Source: Clostridiales bacterium (GTDB taxonomy: Bacteria; Bacillota; Clostridia; Christensenellales; Aristaeellaceae). From it: a stretch of 8,734 bases of DNA. The translations under genes and the position numbers were made by a program. Below, one piece after another: positions 1 through 5,784 of this stretch (its first letter is position 1; each line of letters begins with the position of its first letter). The stretch is from assembly GCA_004557905.1 (NCBI GenBank), contig SFFH01000066.1, forward strand, positions 1-8,734. Reading direction: 5' to 3'. The notes beneath the pieces are model-generated. The model was not told the DNA's origin and made no database searches. It worked only from the letters and a program-made list of their open reading frames with translations.

Positions 1-2
1 CC

Positions 3-57
3 ACAGTCAAGGTCGGGTCGTATTTGCTTCGCAAATCTCCACCCTTCCCTTGACTGT
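3..57. repeat. nested palindrome at left edge, unknown element
   Basis: ACAGTCAAGG at 3-12 is the exact reverse complement of CCTTGACTGT at 48-57. Inside it, ATTTGC (22-27) and GCAAAT (31-36) form a second perfect hairpin with a TTC loop. This gives a two-tier cruciform or RNA fold of about 55 nt. Nested imperfect hairpins of this sort occur at the ends of IS200/IS605-type elements and in small structured RNAs, but no transposase is in view and the element may continue past the window edge. Positions 58-130 hold no convincing gene. Identity is unknown. Confidence 0.5.
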
Positions 58-130
58 TCTCTAGCCGCTTGAGTGTAACCTATGTTTGATACTTCAACAA
101 CTCAATACCTCATACATTCCGAATCGCCGC

Positions 131-159
131 TTGCCTTTCTGCCGGGCATGTGGTATGCT
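131..159 (+). promoter_or_regulatory. sigma-70 type promoter of the small toxin gene
   Basis: The -35 is TTGCCT (131-136) and the -10 is TATGCT (154-159), separated by exactly 17 bases. The predicted transcript start is near 166, where the left arm of an inverted repeat begins. This leaves a leader of about 64 nt before the start codon at 230. Called by eye from consensus. Confidence 0.6.
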
Positions 160-165
160 GTCGGC

Positions 166-190
166 GTAGGCAGATAGGTTTCTACGGGTG
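166..190 (+). repeat. left arm of inverted repeat in toxin leader
   Basis: GTAGGCAGATAGG (166-178) and CTACGGGTG (182-190) recur in inverted orientation at 407-419 (12 of 13 identical) and 391-399 (9 of 9). In the mRNA, this 5' segment would be complementary to the 3' untranslated region if transcription runs on to the terminator at 432-476. Confidence 0.75.
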
Positions 191-193
191 GTT

Positions 194-221
194 CCTCCGC
201 AACAGCGTACAGAAGCGGAGG
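194..221 (+). promoter_or_regulatory. hairpin sequestering the toxin ribosome binding site
   Basis: CCTCCGC (194-200) pairs perfectly with GCGGAGG (215-221) around a 14-nt loop. The right arm contains the Shine-Dalgarno GGAGG (217-221), which sits 8 nt before the ATG at 230, so the fold would hide the ribosome binding site. Such sequestration is typical of type I toxin mRNAs, which are translated only after processing or refolding. The pairing is directly visible; its regulatory effect is inferred. Confidence 0.65.
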
Positions 222-229
222 TGATGCGT

Positions 230-319
230 ATGGATAATGTGACATTGCTGAACATGATCCTCGCAATCGCCGGTTTGGTTTTCGCGGCGTATATCGCCGG
301 AACGCAGAACAGACGATAA
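230..319 (+). CDS. 29-residue hydrophobic peptide, putative holin-like type I toxin
   Basis: The product is a 29-residue peptide. It starts MDNVTLLNM, has a hydrophobic segment at about residues 5-23 able to cross the membrane, and ends in a polar, basic tail (TQNRR). The ATG at 230 has GGAGG 8 nt upstream. An in-frame ATG at 224 is too close to that Shine-Dalgarno to be preferred. Size and layout resemble Firmicute holin-like or Fst/TxpA-type type I toxins, which insert into the membrane and depolarise it when overproduced. The neighbourhood supports this: its own promoter, a ribosome-site hairpin, a terminator directly after the stop, and an opposing promoter making an overlapping RNA. Toxicity is inferred. 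Alternatives are a small membrane regulatory peptide or a chance ORF; the precise signals around it make chance unlikely. Confidence 0.6.
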   Translation: MDNVTLLNMILAIAGLVFAAYIAGTQNRR

Positions 320-413
320 AGCAAAACCGCCTGCAGTTGGAGCCTGCATGGCGGTTTGTTGGTTTAACCACAGACCATCGCGGTGGTCATCACCCGTAGG
401 TTTCCCCCTACCT
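320..413 (-). ncRNA. putative antisense antitoxin RNA, about 90 nt
   Basis: A near-consensus minus-strand promoter at 420-448 predicts a transcript starting near 413 and ending at the hairpin 324-357. It would be complementary to the 3' untranslated region of a toxin mRNA that reaches 476. No ORF is apparent. Two hairpins can be drawn: GTAGG/CCTAC around GGGAAA (about 411-396) and GACCA/TGGTC around CCGCGA (388-373). The arrangement is convergent, with tail-to-tail overlap and a shared terminator, as in known Firmicute type I systems such as Fst par and TxpA/RatA. Start and end positions are predictions. Confidence 0.55.
324..357. terminator. bidirectional terminator shared by toxin mRNA and antisense RNA
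   Basis: AAACCGCC (324-331) pairs with GGCGGTTT (350-357), and inside it TGCAG (332-336) pairs with CTGCA (344-348), with one bulged base at 349 and a 7-nt loop. Rightward it is followed by GTTGGTTT (a weak T tract), leftward by TTTTGCTTTA on the minus strand (a better one). It starts 4 nt after the toxin stop codon and probably defines the 3' end of the antisense RNA. Some toxin transcripts may also end here. Confidence 0.65.
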
Positions 414-419
414 GCCTAC
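391..419 (-). repeat. right arm of inverted repeat, overlapping the antisense RNA 5' end
   Basis: Read on the minus strand, this segment begins GTAGGCAGGTAGG and ends CCTACGGGTG, matching the toxin leader at 166-190 apart from one substitution and a small insertion. The two RNAs therefore share sense sequence here rather than being complementary. The complementarity is instead between the two ends of a long toxin mRNA. Confidence 0.7.
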
Positions 420-448
420 ATTGTACGTCATCCCCACGCGTCTGTCAA
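420..448 (-). promoter_or_regulatory. near-consensus promoter of the antisense RNA
   Basis: On the minus strand the -35 is TTGACA (448-443, exact consensus) and the -10 is TACAAT (425-420), separated by 17 bases. It is the strongest promoter match in the window. Its -35 lies inside the terminator hairpin of the opposite strand (432-463). Confidence 0.75.
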
Positions 449-476
449 GCCAGGCGTGTGGGGGCTTTCGTTTTTT
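432..476 (+). terminator. strong intrinsic terminator downstream of the toxin gene
   Basis: The arms 432-444 and 451-463 pair over 13 positions, including two G-T wobbles, around a 6-nt loop (TCAAGC). They are followed by GCTTTCG and six Ts, with further T runs at 480-485 and 488-493. The T tract lies on the plus-strand side only, so this ends rightward transcripts, probably a long form of the toxin mRNA of about 310 nt. It also shields the sda operon from rightward antisense transcription. Confidence 0.8.
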
Positions 477-500
477 GGCTTTTTTCCTTTTTTGCCCGGA

Positions 501-1217
501 TCAGTCCACCAGCAGAAAATTAAGCAGCTTCTTCTCATCCGTGTTGAGCACGAGGCTTTCGTCAAAGCCGTACGCTTCCAGCATTGCAAGCGCCAGATCC
601 ACCCGGCCCACCGCGCTGGGATCGTGCGCGTCGGAATCCACGATCACCGGCACGCGGTACTTCTCGCAGCACTCGAGCATCTTCGCGTAGTTCTCGCGGC
701 TGTTGAGCCGGAAGACCGGTTCCACCAGCGAGCTGTTGTTGACCTCCAGCGCCACATGGTTGTCCCGCGCGCCCTTGCACAGCTCCTCGTAGTCAAGCGG
801 CGTGCGGCTGTCGTCCGGATGGGTGATGAAGCGCAGCTTGCGGCTTTTGCCCATGCAGCCGATCACGTTCTTCGTGTTGCCCGCCGCGCCCTCGTCCCTG
901 TAGCACTGGATGTGGATGCCCGCTGCGCAGTAATCCAGATGCTGAATGTTCCGCTCGGGCAGGGAGAGATTGCCGCCCTCGAGCACGTTGATCTCGCTGC
1001 CGTGCAGCACGCGCACGCCGAAGAGCTCGCGCGGCACGGCGCGCAGGTTGTTGAAGTAGATTGGGTCGCAGGTGCCGGGAATGCCCGGCGCGTGCTCTGT
1101 GACGCCCAGAATCCGCAGACCCCTTTCCGCAGCCGCCTGCGCGTTTTCGCGAATGGTGCCGTACGCGTGGCCGCTGGCCAGCGTGTGCGTGTGAAGGTCC
1201 GCAATCAGCCTGATCAT
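501..1217 (-). CDS. PHP-domain metal-dependent phosphatase, YcdX-like
   Basis: This 238-residue protein belongs to the PHP family of metal-dependent phosphoesterases, closest in layout to E. coli YcdX (about 245 residues), a trinuclear-zinc phosphatase. The full set of expected metal ligands can be seen: H9 and H11 (DLHTHT), H17 (GHAYGT), H42 (TEHAP), E75 (GSEIN), H102 (GIHIQ), H133 (ITHPDD), and D196 with H198 (DSDAH). It should therefore be an active cytosolic hydrolase. Histidinol-phosphatase is the usual automatic name for such proteins, but no histidine genes are nearby and the true substrate is unknown. The start lies 19 nt after the sdaAA stop with a weak AGGCG-like binding site, so it is most likely the third gene of the sda operon. 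Confidence 0.88.
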   Translation of the reverse strand: MIRLIADLHTHTLASGHAYGTIRENAQAAAERGLRILGVTEHAPGIPGTCDPIYFNNLRAVPRELFGVRVLHGSEINVLEGGNLSLPERNIQHLDYCAAGIHIQCYRDEGAAGNTKNVIGCMGKSRKLRFITHPDDSRTPLDYEELCKGARDNHVALEVNNSSLVEPVFRLNSRENYAKMLECCEKYRVPVIVDSDAHDPSAVGRVDLALAMLEAYGFDESLVLNTDEKKLLNFLLVD

Positions 1218-1236
1218 GTTTGTCGCCTGTCTTTCT

Positions 1237-2112
1237 TTATATTAGGGTATTCATTTTCTCGCTGACAGCCTGGCCAAACGGCGTGGCCGCCACGCCGCCC
1301 AGGCCCGTCTCGCGCAGGGAGACGTCCATCTTGTCGCCCACCTCGCGCATGGCGTCCACCACCTCGTCCGGCGGCACGGCGGAGCGGATGCCCGCCAGCG
1401 CCAGGTCCGCGCTGGACATGGCGATCATCGCGCCGGCGGCGTTGCGCTTGACGCACGGCACCTCCACCAGCCCCGCGACCGGGTCGCACACCAGGCCCAG
1501 CAGGCTCTTGATCGCCATCGCCGCCGCGTGGCAGACCGCCTCTGCGCTGCCCCCGGCCAGATAGCACAGCGCCGCCGCGCCCATGGCGCTGGCCGTGCCG
1601 ATCTCTGCCTGGCAGCCGCCTGCCGCGCCCGCGATGGACGCCTTCTGCGCGATCACCTGGCCGATGGCGCCCGCCACATACATGGCGCGCACCATGGCCG
1701 CGTCGTCAAGGCCCTCCCGCTGCTGATAGGGCAGCAGCACCGCCGGGAGCACGCCGCAGCTGCCCGCCGTCGGCGCGGCGACGATGCACTTCATGCAGGC
1801 GTTGCTCTCGCCCATCTCCAGCGCCTGCGCCAGCACGGTGCCGATGTATTCGCCGCAGATGGTCTTTCCGGACGCCGCGTAGGCGCGCATTTTCGCGCCG
1901 TCTCCGCCGACCATGCCGCTGCGCGAGCGCAGCGCGGGATCATAGCCCGCTTTGGCACGGCGGATCGCAGCATAGAGCGCGGTCATCTGGGCGATGGATT
2001 CGCCGGGCGTGACGCCCCGCTCCACGCAGTCGCTGCGCACGATCACGTCAAAGAGATCCTCATGCTTTCCGGCCTCCGTCAGGGCCGCAAGGGATTCAAT
2101 CGCCACGCTCAT
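1237..2112 (-). CDS. sdaAA: L-serine dehydratase, iron-sulfur-dependent, alpha subunit
   Basis: This is the catalytic iron-sulfur subunit of the two-component L-serine dehydratase, a cytosolic enzyme converting L-serine to pyruvate and ammonia. It has 291 residues, about normal length. Family signatures include AAPTAGSCGVLP (112-123), GGCQAEIG (165-172), CDPVAGLVEVPC (209-220) and KRNAAGA. The cysteines at 167, 209 and 220 have the same spacing (42 and 11) as the three cluster cysteines recalled for the Legionella enzyme, so they are the likely 4Fe-4S ligands. The C-terminus lacks a cysteine. The ATG overlaps the sdaAB stop as ATGA. However, AGGAGG ends only 1 nt before this ATG, whereas a GTG two codons on (2106-2104) has a 7-nt spacing and may be the true start, giving 289 residues. 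Confidence 0.93.
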   Translation of the reverse strand: MSVAIESLAALTEAGKHEDLFDVIVRSDCVERGVTPGESIAQMTALYAAIRRAKAGYDPALRSRSGMVGGDGAKMRAYAASGKTICGEYIGTVLAQALEMGESNACMKCIVAAPTAGSCGVLPAVLLPYQQREGLDDAAMVRAMYVAGAIGQVIAQKASIAGAAGGCQAEIGTASAMGAAALCYLAGGSAEAVCHAAAMAIKSLLGLVCDPVAGLVEVPCVKRNAAGAMIAMSSADLALAGIRSAVPPDEVVDAMREVGDKMDVSLRETGLGGVAATPFGQAVSEKMNTLI

Positions 2113-2780
2113 CCCTCCTTTTCCGCGTGCACGAACGTCACGCCGGTGATGCCCCGGATGGCCCTGAGCGTGTCAAGGCTCTCCTCGGGCACGGTCTTGT
2201 CCGTCTCGATGATCATGACGGCGCTGCCGCCGGGATAGTCGCGATACAGGTGCAGCGTCGCGATGTTGACACCGTCGTCCGCCAGCACGCCCGACACGTC
2301 GCGCACATGGCCCGGCTGGTCGCGGTTCTGCACGATGAGCGTGGGCAGATCGCCGGAGAAGCTCACACGCAGGCCGTTCATCTCCACCACCATGATGCGC
2401 CCGCCGCCCAGGGACGATGCGGTCATCGACAGCGCTTTGCCGCTTTTGCCCACAAGCTCGAGCCTGGCCGTGTTGGGATGCTCGCTGCTTAGATTGACGC
2501 GCGAAAACGAAAAGCCCATGCCCGCCTCCTGCGCGATGGCAAAGCTGTCCGGAATCTGCTCGTCGTCCGTCTGCATGCCAAGCAATCCCGCGACCAGCGC
2601 GCGGTCCGTGCCGTGGCCCCGGCCCGTCGCGGCAAAGGAGCCGGAGAGCGCGATGTTCGCCGTCTGCGGCGTGCCCTCGCCCAGCAGCCTGCGCGCCATG
2701 CGGCCGATGCGCACCGCGCCCGCCGTGTGCGAGGAGCTGGGGCCGACCATCACCGGCCCCAGAATATCAAACAGGTTCAT
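2109..2780 (-). CDS. sdaAB: L-serine dehydratase, iron-sulfur-dependent, beta subunit
   Basis: This 223-residue protein is the partner subunit of SdaAA. The N-terminal part carries GPSSSHTAG (13-21), HGTD (56-59) and HPNTA (101-105), all typical of the family. Residues from about 146 to 220 form an ACT domain (LIVQNRDQPGHV, then ADDGVNIATLHLYR), a small ligand-binding fold that in this family may sense serine. It is the first gene of the operon: a promoter lies 36 nt upstream, and AGGGG sits 8 nt before the ATG. Its stop overlaps the sdaAA ATG by 4 nt, implying translational coupling and equal subunit production. Confidence 0.94.
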   Translation of the reverse strand: MNLFDILGPVMVGPSSSHTAGAVRIGRMARRLLGEGTPQTANIALSGSFAATGRGHGTDRALVAGLLGMQTDDEQIPDSFAIAQEAGMGFSFSRVNLSSEHPNTARLELVGKSGKALSMTASSLGGGRIMVVEMNGLRVSFSGDLPTLIVQNRDQPGHVRDVSGVLADDGVNIATLHLYRDYPGGSAVMIIETDKTVPEESLDTLRAIRGITGVTFVHAEKEG

Positions 2781-2815
2781 GAAGCATTCCCCTCTGTGCG
2801 TTCTTTACGACAAAG

Positions 2816-2844
2816 ATGATAGCAGAAATCGACCCCGGATTCAA
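2816..2844 (-). promoter_or_regulatory. promoter of the sdaAB-sdaAA-PHP operon
   Basis: On the minus strand the -35 is TTGAAT (2844-2839) and the -10 is TATCAT (2821-2816), 17 bases apart. The predicted start is near 2809, giving a short leader of about 29 nt. No riboswitch-sized leader is present. Confidence 0.7.
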
Positions 2845-2919
2845 GGATTTCCCCTCTATGAAAAAGCGCCGTGATGCGTTACAATAGGATGCACAGGAAT
2901 TCTTGACAGGATGTGGACC

Positions 2920-3930
2920 ATGTTTTCTCTTGCAAGCGGCGCGTGCCGCCATCTCATCGTCTTTGATCTGGAATGGAACCAGAGCAGCTATAACCCGAAC
3001 CATCGCATGCCGCACGAGATCATCGAGATCGGCGCGTGCCGCGTGGACAGGGACTACCGGGTCGTGGATACCTTCTCCCGCCTGATTCAGCCCAGGCTCT
3101 ACAAGCGCCTGGACAAGCACATCAAAAAGGTGACCGGCATGACCGAGGAGGAGCTCGCCTCCGGCGGCGCGTTTGCCGACGTGTTTGCCGACTTCGTCCA
3201 TTGGTGCGGCGAGGATGCGCAGCTGGTGACCTGGGGCCGGGACGACTTCCCCGTGCTGCGGCGCAATGCCGCCTTCCATCAGTGCCCCATGCCCTTTGAG
3301 CCGCCGATTGACGCGCAGCTGGTATTCGGCAGCGCGTGCCTGGGCTCCCTGGCGCAGCAGATGAACCTGCACGCCGCGATGGAGCACCAGAATATCACGC
3401 TCGAGGTGCCGGCGCATCGCGCGGTATACGACGCGCAGTGCACCGCCGCGCTGCTTTCCTCCATCGACGCGGCCGTCGCGGCCCTGCCGGAGGACAGGTG
3501 CGCGCAGCTGCATGCGACGCTTGAAAAGGAAGCGCGCATCGCTTCAAGCGTCCTGCTCTCCCTGCCCACCAAGTACGTCTACCAGACCGATGCGCTGGCG
3601 GACGAGCGGCTCATGAACATCGCCTGCCCCCGGTGCGGACGGCGCACGGCGTTTGACACGCCCTGGTTTGACAGCGGGCGGGAAAAGTACATGGCGCTCT
3701 CCCGCTGCCCCGCGCACGGCATGGCCCTTGGCCAGATGCACTTCAAGCGCGCGCAGAGCGGCATGCTGATCATGCACCAGCGCACCTATGCCGCCAGCGG
3801 GGAGGAAATTGCCGACGTGCGCGAGCGCTACCGCCTCTATCAGCTCACGCCGCCGCGCAAGCGCCATCACCGGCTGAACATGGAGGACGCCGTGGTCAAA
3901 AAGGGCGCACGTCCGGACGAACAGGCGTAA
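2920..3930 (+). CDS. DEDDh 3'-5' exonuclease (ERI-1/KapD-like) with zinc-ribbon-like C-terminus
   Basis: Residues about 11-190 form an RNase T/DnaQ-type exonuclease domain. IVFDLEWNQ supplies D16 and E18, WGRDD supplies D108 or D109, and HRAVYD supplies H166 and D171, so the DEDDh active site is complete. The spacing and the DLEWNQ motif resemble the ERI-1/3'hExo/KapD branch, which acts on RNA or single-stranded ends. The remaining 145 or so residues are an extra region with CPRC (C236, C239) and CPAH (C263, H266), a plausible zinc site for nucleic-acid binding. The ATG at 2920 is preferred (336 residues) because AGGA lies 8 nt upstream. The in-frame ATG at 2911 overlaps that site. No strong promoter was found, and a TTGACA at 2903 lacks a -10. 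The substrate is unknown. Confidence 0.87.
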   Translation: MFSLASGACRHLIVFDLEWNQSSYNPNHRMPHEIIEIGACRVDRDYRVVDTFSRLIQPRLYKRLDKHIKKVTGMTEEELASGGAFADVFADFVHWCGEDAQLVTWGRDDFPVLRRNAAFHQCPMPFEPPIDAQLVFGSACLGSLAQQMNLHAAMEHQNITLEVPAHRAVYDAQCTAALLSSIDAAVAALPEDRCAQLHATLEKEARIASSVLLSLPTKYVYQTDALADERLMNIACPRCGRRTAFDTPWFDSGREKYMALSRCPAHGMALGQMHFKRAQSGMLIMHQRTYAASGEEIADVRERYRLYQLTPPRKRHHRLNMEDAVVKKGARPDEQA

Positions 3931-3949
3931 AGGCGCGCACATAAAAAGA

Positions 3950-3973
3950 AAAAAGCGCCAACCGACGCTTTTT
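3950..3973. terminator. bidirectional terminator between exonuclease and XRE gene
   Basis: AAAAAGCG (3950-3957) pairs with CGCTTTTT (3966-3973) around an 8-nt loop. The A and T runs on either side let it work in both directions, ending the exonuclease gene (stop at 3928-3930) and the convergent XRE gene (stop at 3999). Confidence 0.75.
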
Positions 3974-3998
3974 CTGATCAGGATATGCACGTGTGCCG

Positions 3999-4289
3999 TC
4001 AATCCAGACCCAGATGGGTCTCGATCCGGGAGACACGCATGGCCAGATTCTCATCTGCGGCTTCCGACATCTTTGCCGTCTTCTTCGCTTCCGTTCTTGC
4101 AAGCAGATAATCACAGGAAACATCCAGCGTTTCCGCCAGCAGGCACAGTGTTTCAAGGCTCGGCTGCCTGAGACCGCGCTCATAGAGTCCGACGGTGTTG
4201 AGGCTTTTTCCAATCACATCCGCCAGGGCTTGTTGGCTCATATGTTTGGCTGTGCGTGCAGCTTTGAGACGCTCACCAAACTTGACCAT
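3999..4289 (-). CDS. XRE-family helix-turn-helix regulator
   Basis: This 96-residue DNA-binding protein has a Cro/C1-type HTH at about residues 7-63 (FGERLKAART, then SQQALADVIG, LNTVGLYERG and DVSCDYLL). A short polar tail of about 30 residues may help dimerise it. The start at 4289 is well supported: GGGAGG (4302-4297) is 7 nt upstream. A TTG start at 4304 would put the Shine-Dalgarno inside the gene. It is a single-gene unit converging on the exonuclease and divergent from the acyltransferase gene, so it may control itself or that neighbour. Its target and signal are unknown. No phage or toxin genes adjoin it. Confidence 0.88.
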   Translation of the reverse strand: MVKFGERLKAARTAKHMSQQALADVIGKSLNTVGLYERGLRQPSLETLCLLAETLDVSCDYLLARTEAKKTAKMSEAADENLAMRVSRIETHLGLD

Positions 4290-4342
4290 ATTGACACCTC
4301 CCAACCCAGATGTTTGCAGGATTTGGCTAAATTCAGCCTGTT

Positions 4343-4433
4343 ACTTTAAGTATACGGTTGATTTTCGGAACGTCTACTGACAAAAGCGATGTATTTTATG
4401 ATTTTCAACACTATTCTTTCATTTTTCGGACGT
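4343..4433. promoter_or_regulatory. repeated motif and palindrome upstream of XRE gene, possible operators
   Basis: TTTTCGGAACGT (4362-4373) recurs as TTTTCGGACGT (4423-4433), and a partial copy TTTTTCGG lies at 4467-4474. Nearer the XRE gene, ACTTTAAGT (4343-4351) is a small palindrome overlapping a minus-strand TATACT (4354-4349) that could serve as a -10, although no good -35 goes with it. This AT-rich stretch between divergent genes is where regulator sites would be expected. Function is a guess. Confidence 0.35.
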
Positions 4434-4524
4434 TTTTTCTTCAGAAAATTTCAAACAATCGCTTGCTTTTTCGGGGTTATTCCCTGTAACTGACGTGTTG
4501 ACCGGCGCCAAAAAAGGGCGGTGA

Positions 4525-4546
4525 TGCATGCTGCATGGGATGCATG
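4525..4546. repeat. three TGCATG copies upstream of acyltransferase gene
   Basis: TGCATG occurs at 4525-4530, 4532-4537 and 4541-4546; the first and last sit in the octamer GATGCATG. The motif is nearly self-complementary, so it could fold or be bound by a dimer. It lies 35 nt before the acyltransferase start codon. No clear promoter was found between 4434 and 4580. Confidence 0.4.
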
Positions 4547-4580
4547 GCACGCGCTGCTTTTTGCGCTGACGAGGTGAGTC

Positions 4581-5705
4581 ATGACAAATCATCACCCTTC
4601 CCGCGAGGGAGAAAACATGGTTTTCCGTGCGCTGTACCTGATCGCCATCGTGCTGGTCGTGGACGGACACACGGCGCTGGACGACATGTTCTCCATGGGC
4701 GGCCTGTTCCGGTATTATTCCTTCCATCTGATGCTCTTTGCCTTCGGCGCCGGGTATTTTTTCCGGTTCCATGGAGGCGTGCTCTCCGACCTCGCCGCGC
4801 GGGCCAAACGGCTGCTCGTGCCGCTGTATGTCTGGAACGCCATCTACGGCGTGGGCGCGGCGCTGCTGCGCCGCTTCGGCGGCTTTGAGATCGGCGCGCC
4901 GCTGAATGCGTACACGCTGCTGCTGGCCCCCATCGTCGACGGCGAGCACTTCGCCTGGAACCTCGGCTCGTGGTTCATCTTCCCGCTGTTTCTGACGCAG
5001 GTGATCTACAGCCTCATCCGCCGCGCGGCAAGGGCGTGCTGGCGGGACAACGAGGCGGTGACGTTTGTCCTCTGCCTGCTGCTGGGCAGCGCCGCCGTGG
5101 AGCTGTGCCACGCGGGCCGTCAGGACGTGCTGCCGCTGTTTCTGTGCCGCACGCTGATTCTGCTGCCAGGCTACGCCGGCGGCCAGCTCTACCGCAGGCG
5201 GCTGGAACGCCACGACACGCTGCCTACCGTGCCATATCTGACCGGCATCGTCATCCTGCGCGCGCTGCTGTGCGTGCGCTATGAAAACCTGGCGTACCTG
5301 CTCTCCTCCTGCACCTACTTCACCTGCGGGGCGTTCGGCGTGTACTTTGGCGGCGCGCTGGCCATCGCGTTCTTCCTGCGCGTGGCGCGGCTGCTTGCGC
5401 CGTATGTGGCCAAAAGCCGCCTGGCGCTGTACGCCAGCCGCCACACGTTCGACATCATGATGCACCACTTCATGGGCTTCTTCGCGCTCAACAGCGTGTT
5501 CCTGGTGCTCAACGCGCTGGGCCTGGGCGCGGCGGACTTCTCCGTCAAGACCTTCCGCACCGCCTATCATTACAACTACGCGCCGGGCGGGCGCAGCGAG
5601 TTCAACGTGCTGTACCTGCTCGCGGGCATCCTCTTCTCCCTGGGCGTCGCGGCGGTGACGGAGAAAATCAAAGCGCTGTTTGGGAAGCGAAAGCGCAAGG
5701 CCTGA
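4581..5705 (+). CDS. acyltransferase-3-like integral membrane protein
   Basis: This polytopic membrane protein of 374 residues has roughly eight to ten hydrophobic segments. Its pattern matches the acyltransferase-3 family, which moves acyl groups such as acetyl onto sugars of cell-surface polymers. R16 starts the first helix, which ends in VVDGH with the conserved-type H30. FGAGYFFR (55-62) follows a second helix, then an RAKRLLVPLYVWN segment (74-86) and NLGSWFIFPLF (127-137). The C-terminus is strongly basic (GKRKRKA). Two starts are possible: ATG 4581 (GAGG 6 nt upstream) or ATG 4617 (GAGGGAG 5 nt upstream, 362 residues). The second fits the family's N-terminus better. Substrate and acyl group are unknown. 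No polysaccharide genes adjoin it. Confidence 0.8.
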   Translation: MTNHHPSREGENMVFRALYLIAIVLVVDGHTALDDMFSMGGLFRYYSFHLMLFAFGAGYFFRFHGGVLSDLAARAKRLLVPLYVWNAIYGVGAALLRRFGGFEIGAPLNAYTLLLAPIVDGEHFAWNLGSWFIFPLFLTQVIYSLIRRAARACWRDNEAVTFVLCLLLGSAAVELCHAGRQDVLPLFLCRTLILLPGYAGGQLYRRRLERHDTLPTVPYLTGIVILRALLCVRYENLAYLLSSCTYFTCGAFGVYFGGALAIAFFLRVARLLAPYVAKSRLALYASRHTFDIMMHHFMGFFALNSVFLVLNALGLGAADFSVKTFRTAYHYNYAPGGRSEFNVLYLLAGILFSLGVAAVTEKIKALFGKRKRKA

Positions 5706-5724
5706 ACGACGCGGAATATTTGAA

Positions 5725-5773
5725 AAAAGATGCGGCGAGGCATGCTTTGATATGCTTCCTTCCCGCATCTTTT
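5725..5773. terminator. bidirectional terminator between acyltransferase and CmpB-like genes
   Basis: AAAAGATGCGG (5725-5735) pairs exactly with CCGCATCTTTT (5763-5773). The 27-nt interior can form a smaller GCAT/ATGC stem. A runs upstream and T runs downstream suit both strands, serving the two convergent genes ending at 5705 and 5785. Confidence 0.8.
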
Positions 5774-5784
5774 CTGATCTATGC

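Noticed and set aside
348..1265. 305-codon plus-strand frame opposite the PHP gene
   Set aside because: It crosses the antisense promoter and the strong terminator at 432-476, and has shadow composition. The minus strand has all the PHP metal ligands.
2880..2885. TACAAT as a -10 for the exonuclease gene
   Set aside because: The position is suitable, but the sequence 17 bases upstream (TATGAA) is not a credible -35 and there is no extended -10.
2903..2931. TTGACA at 2903-2908 as a promoter for the exonuclease
   Set aside because: No -10 box lies 16-18 bases downstream, and a start there would fall inside the gene.
4419..5768. 449-codon open frame on the minus strand opposite the acyltransferase gene
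   Set aside because: The composition (very rich in Q, R, A, H, E) is typical of antisense shadows. It also runs through the shared terminator, and the plus strand encodes a coherent membrane protein.
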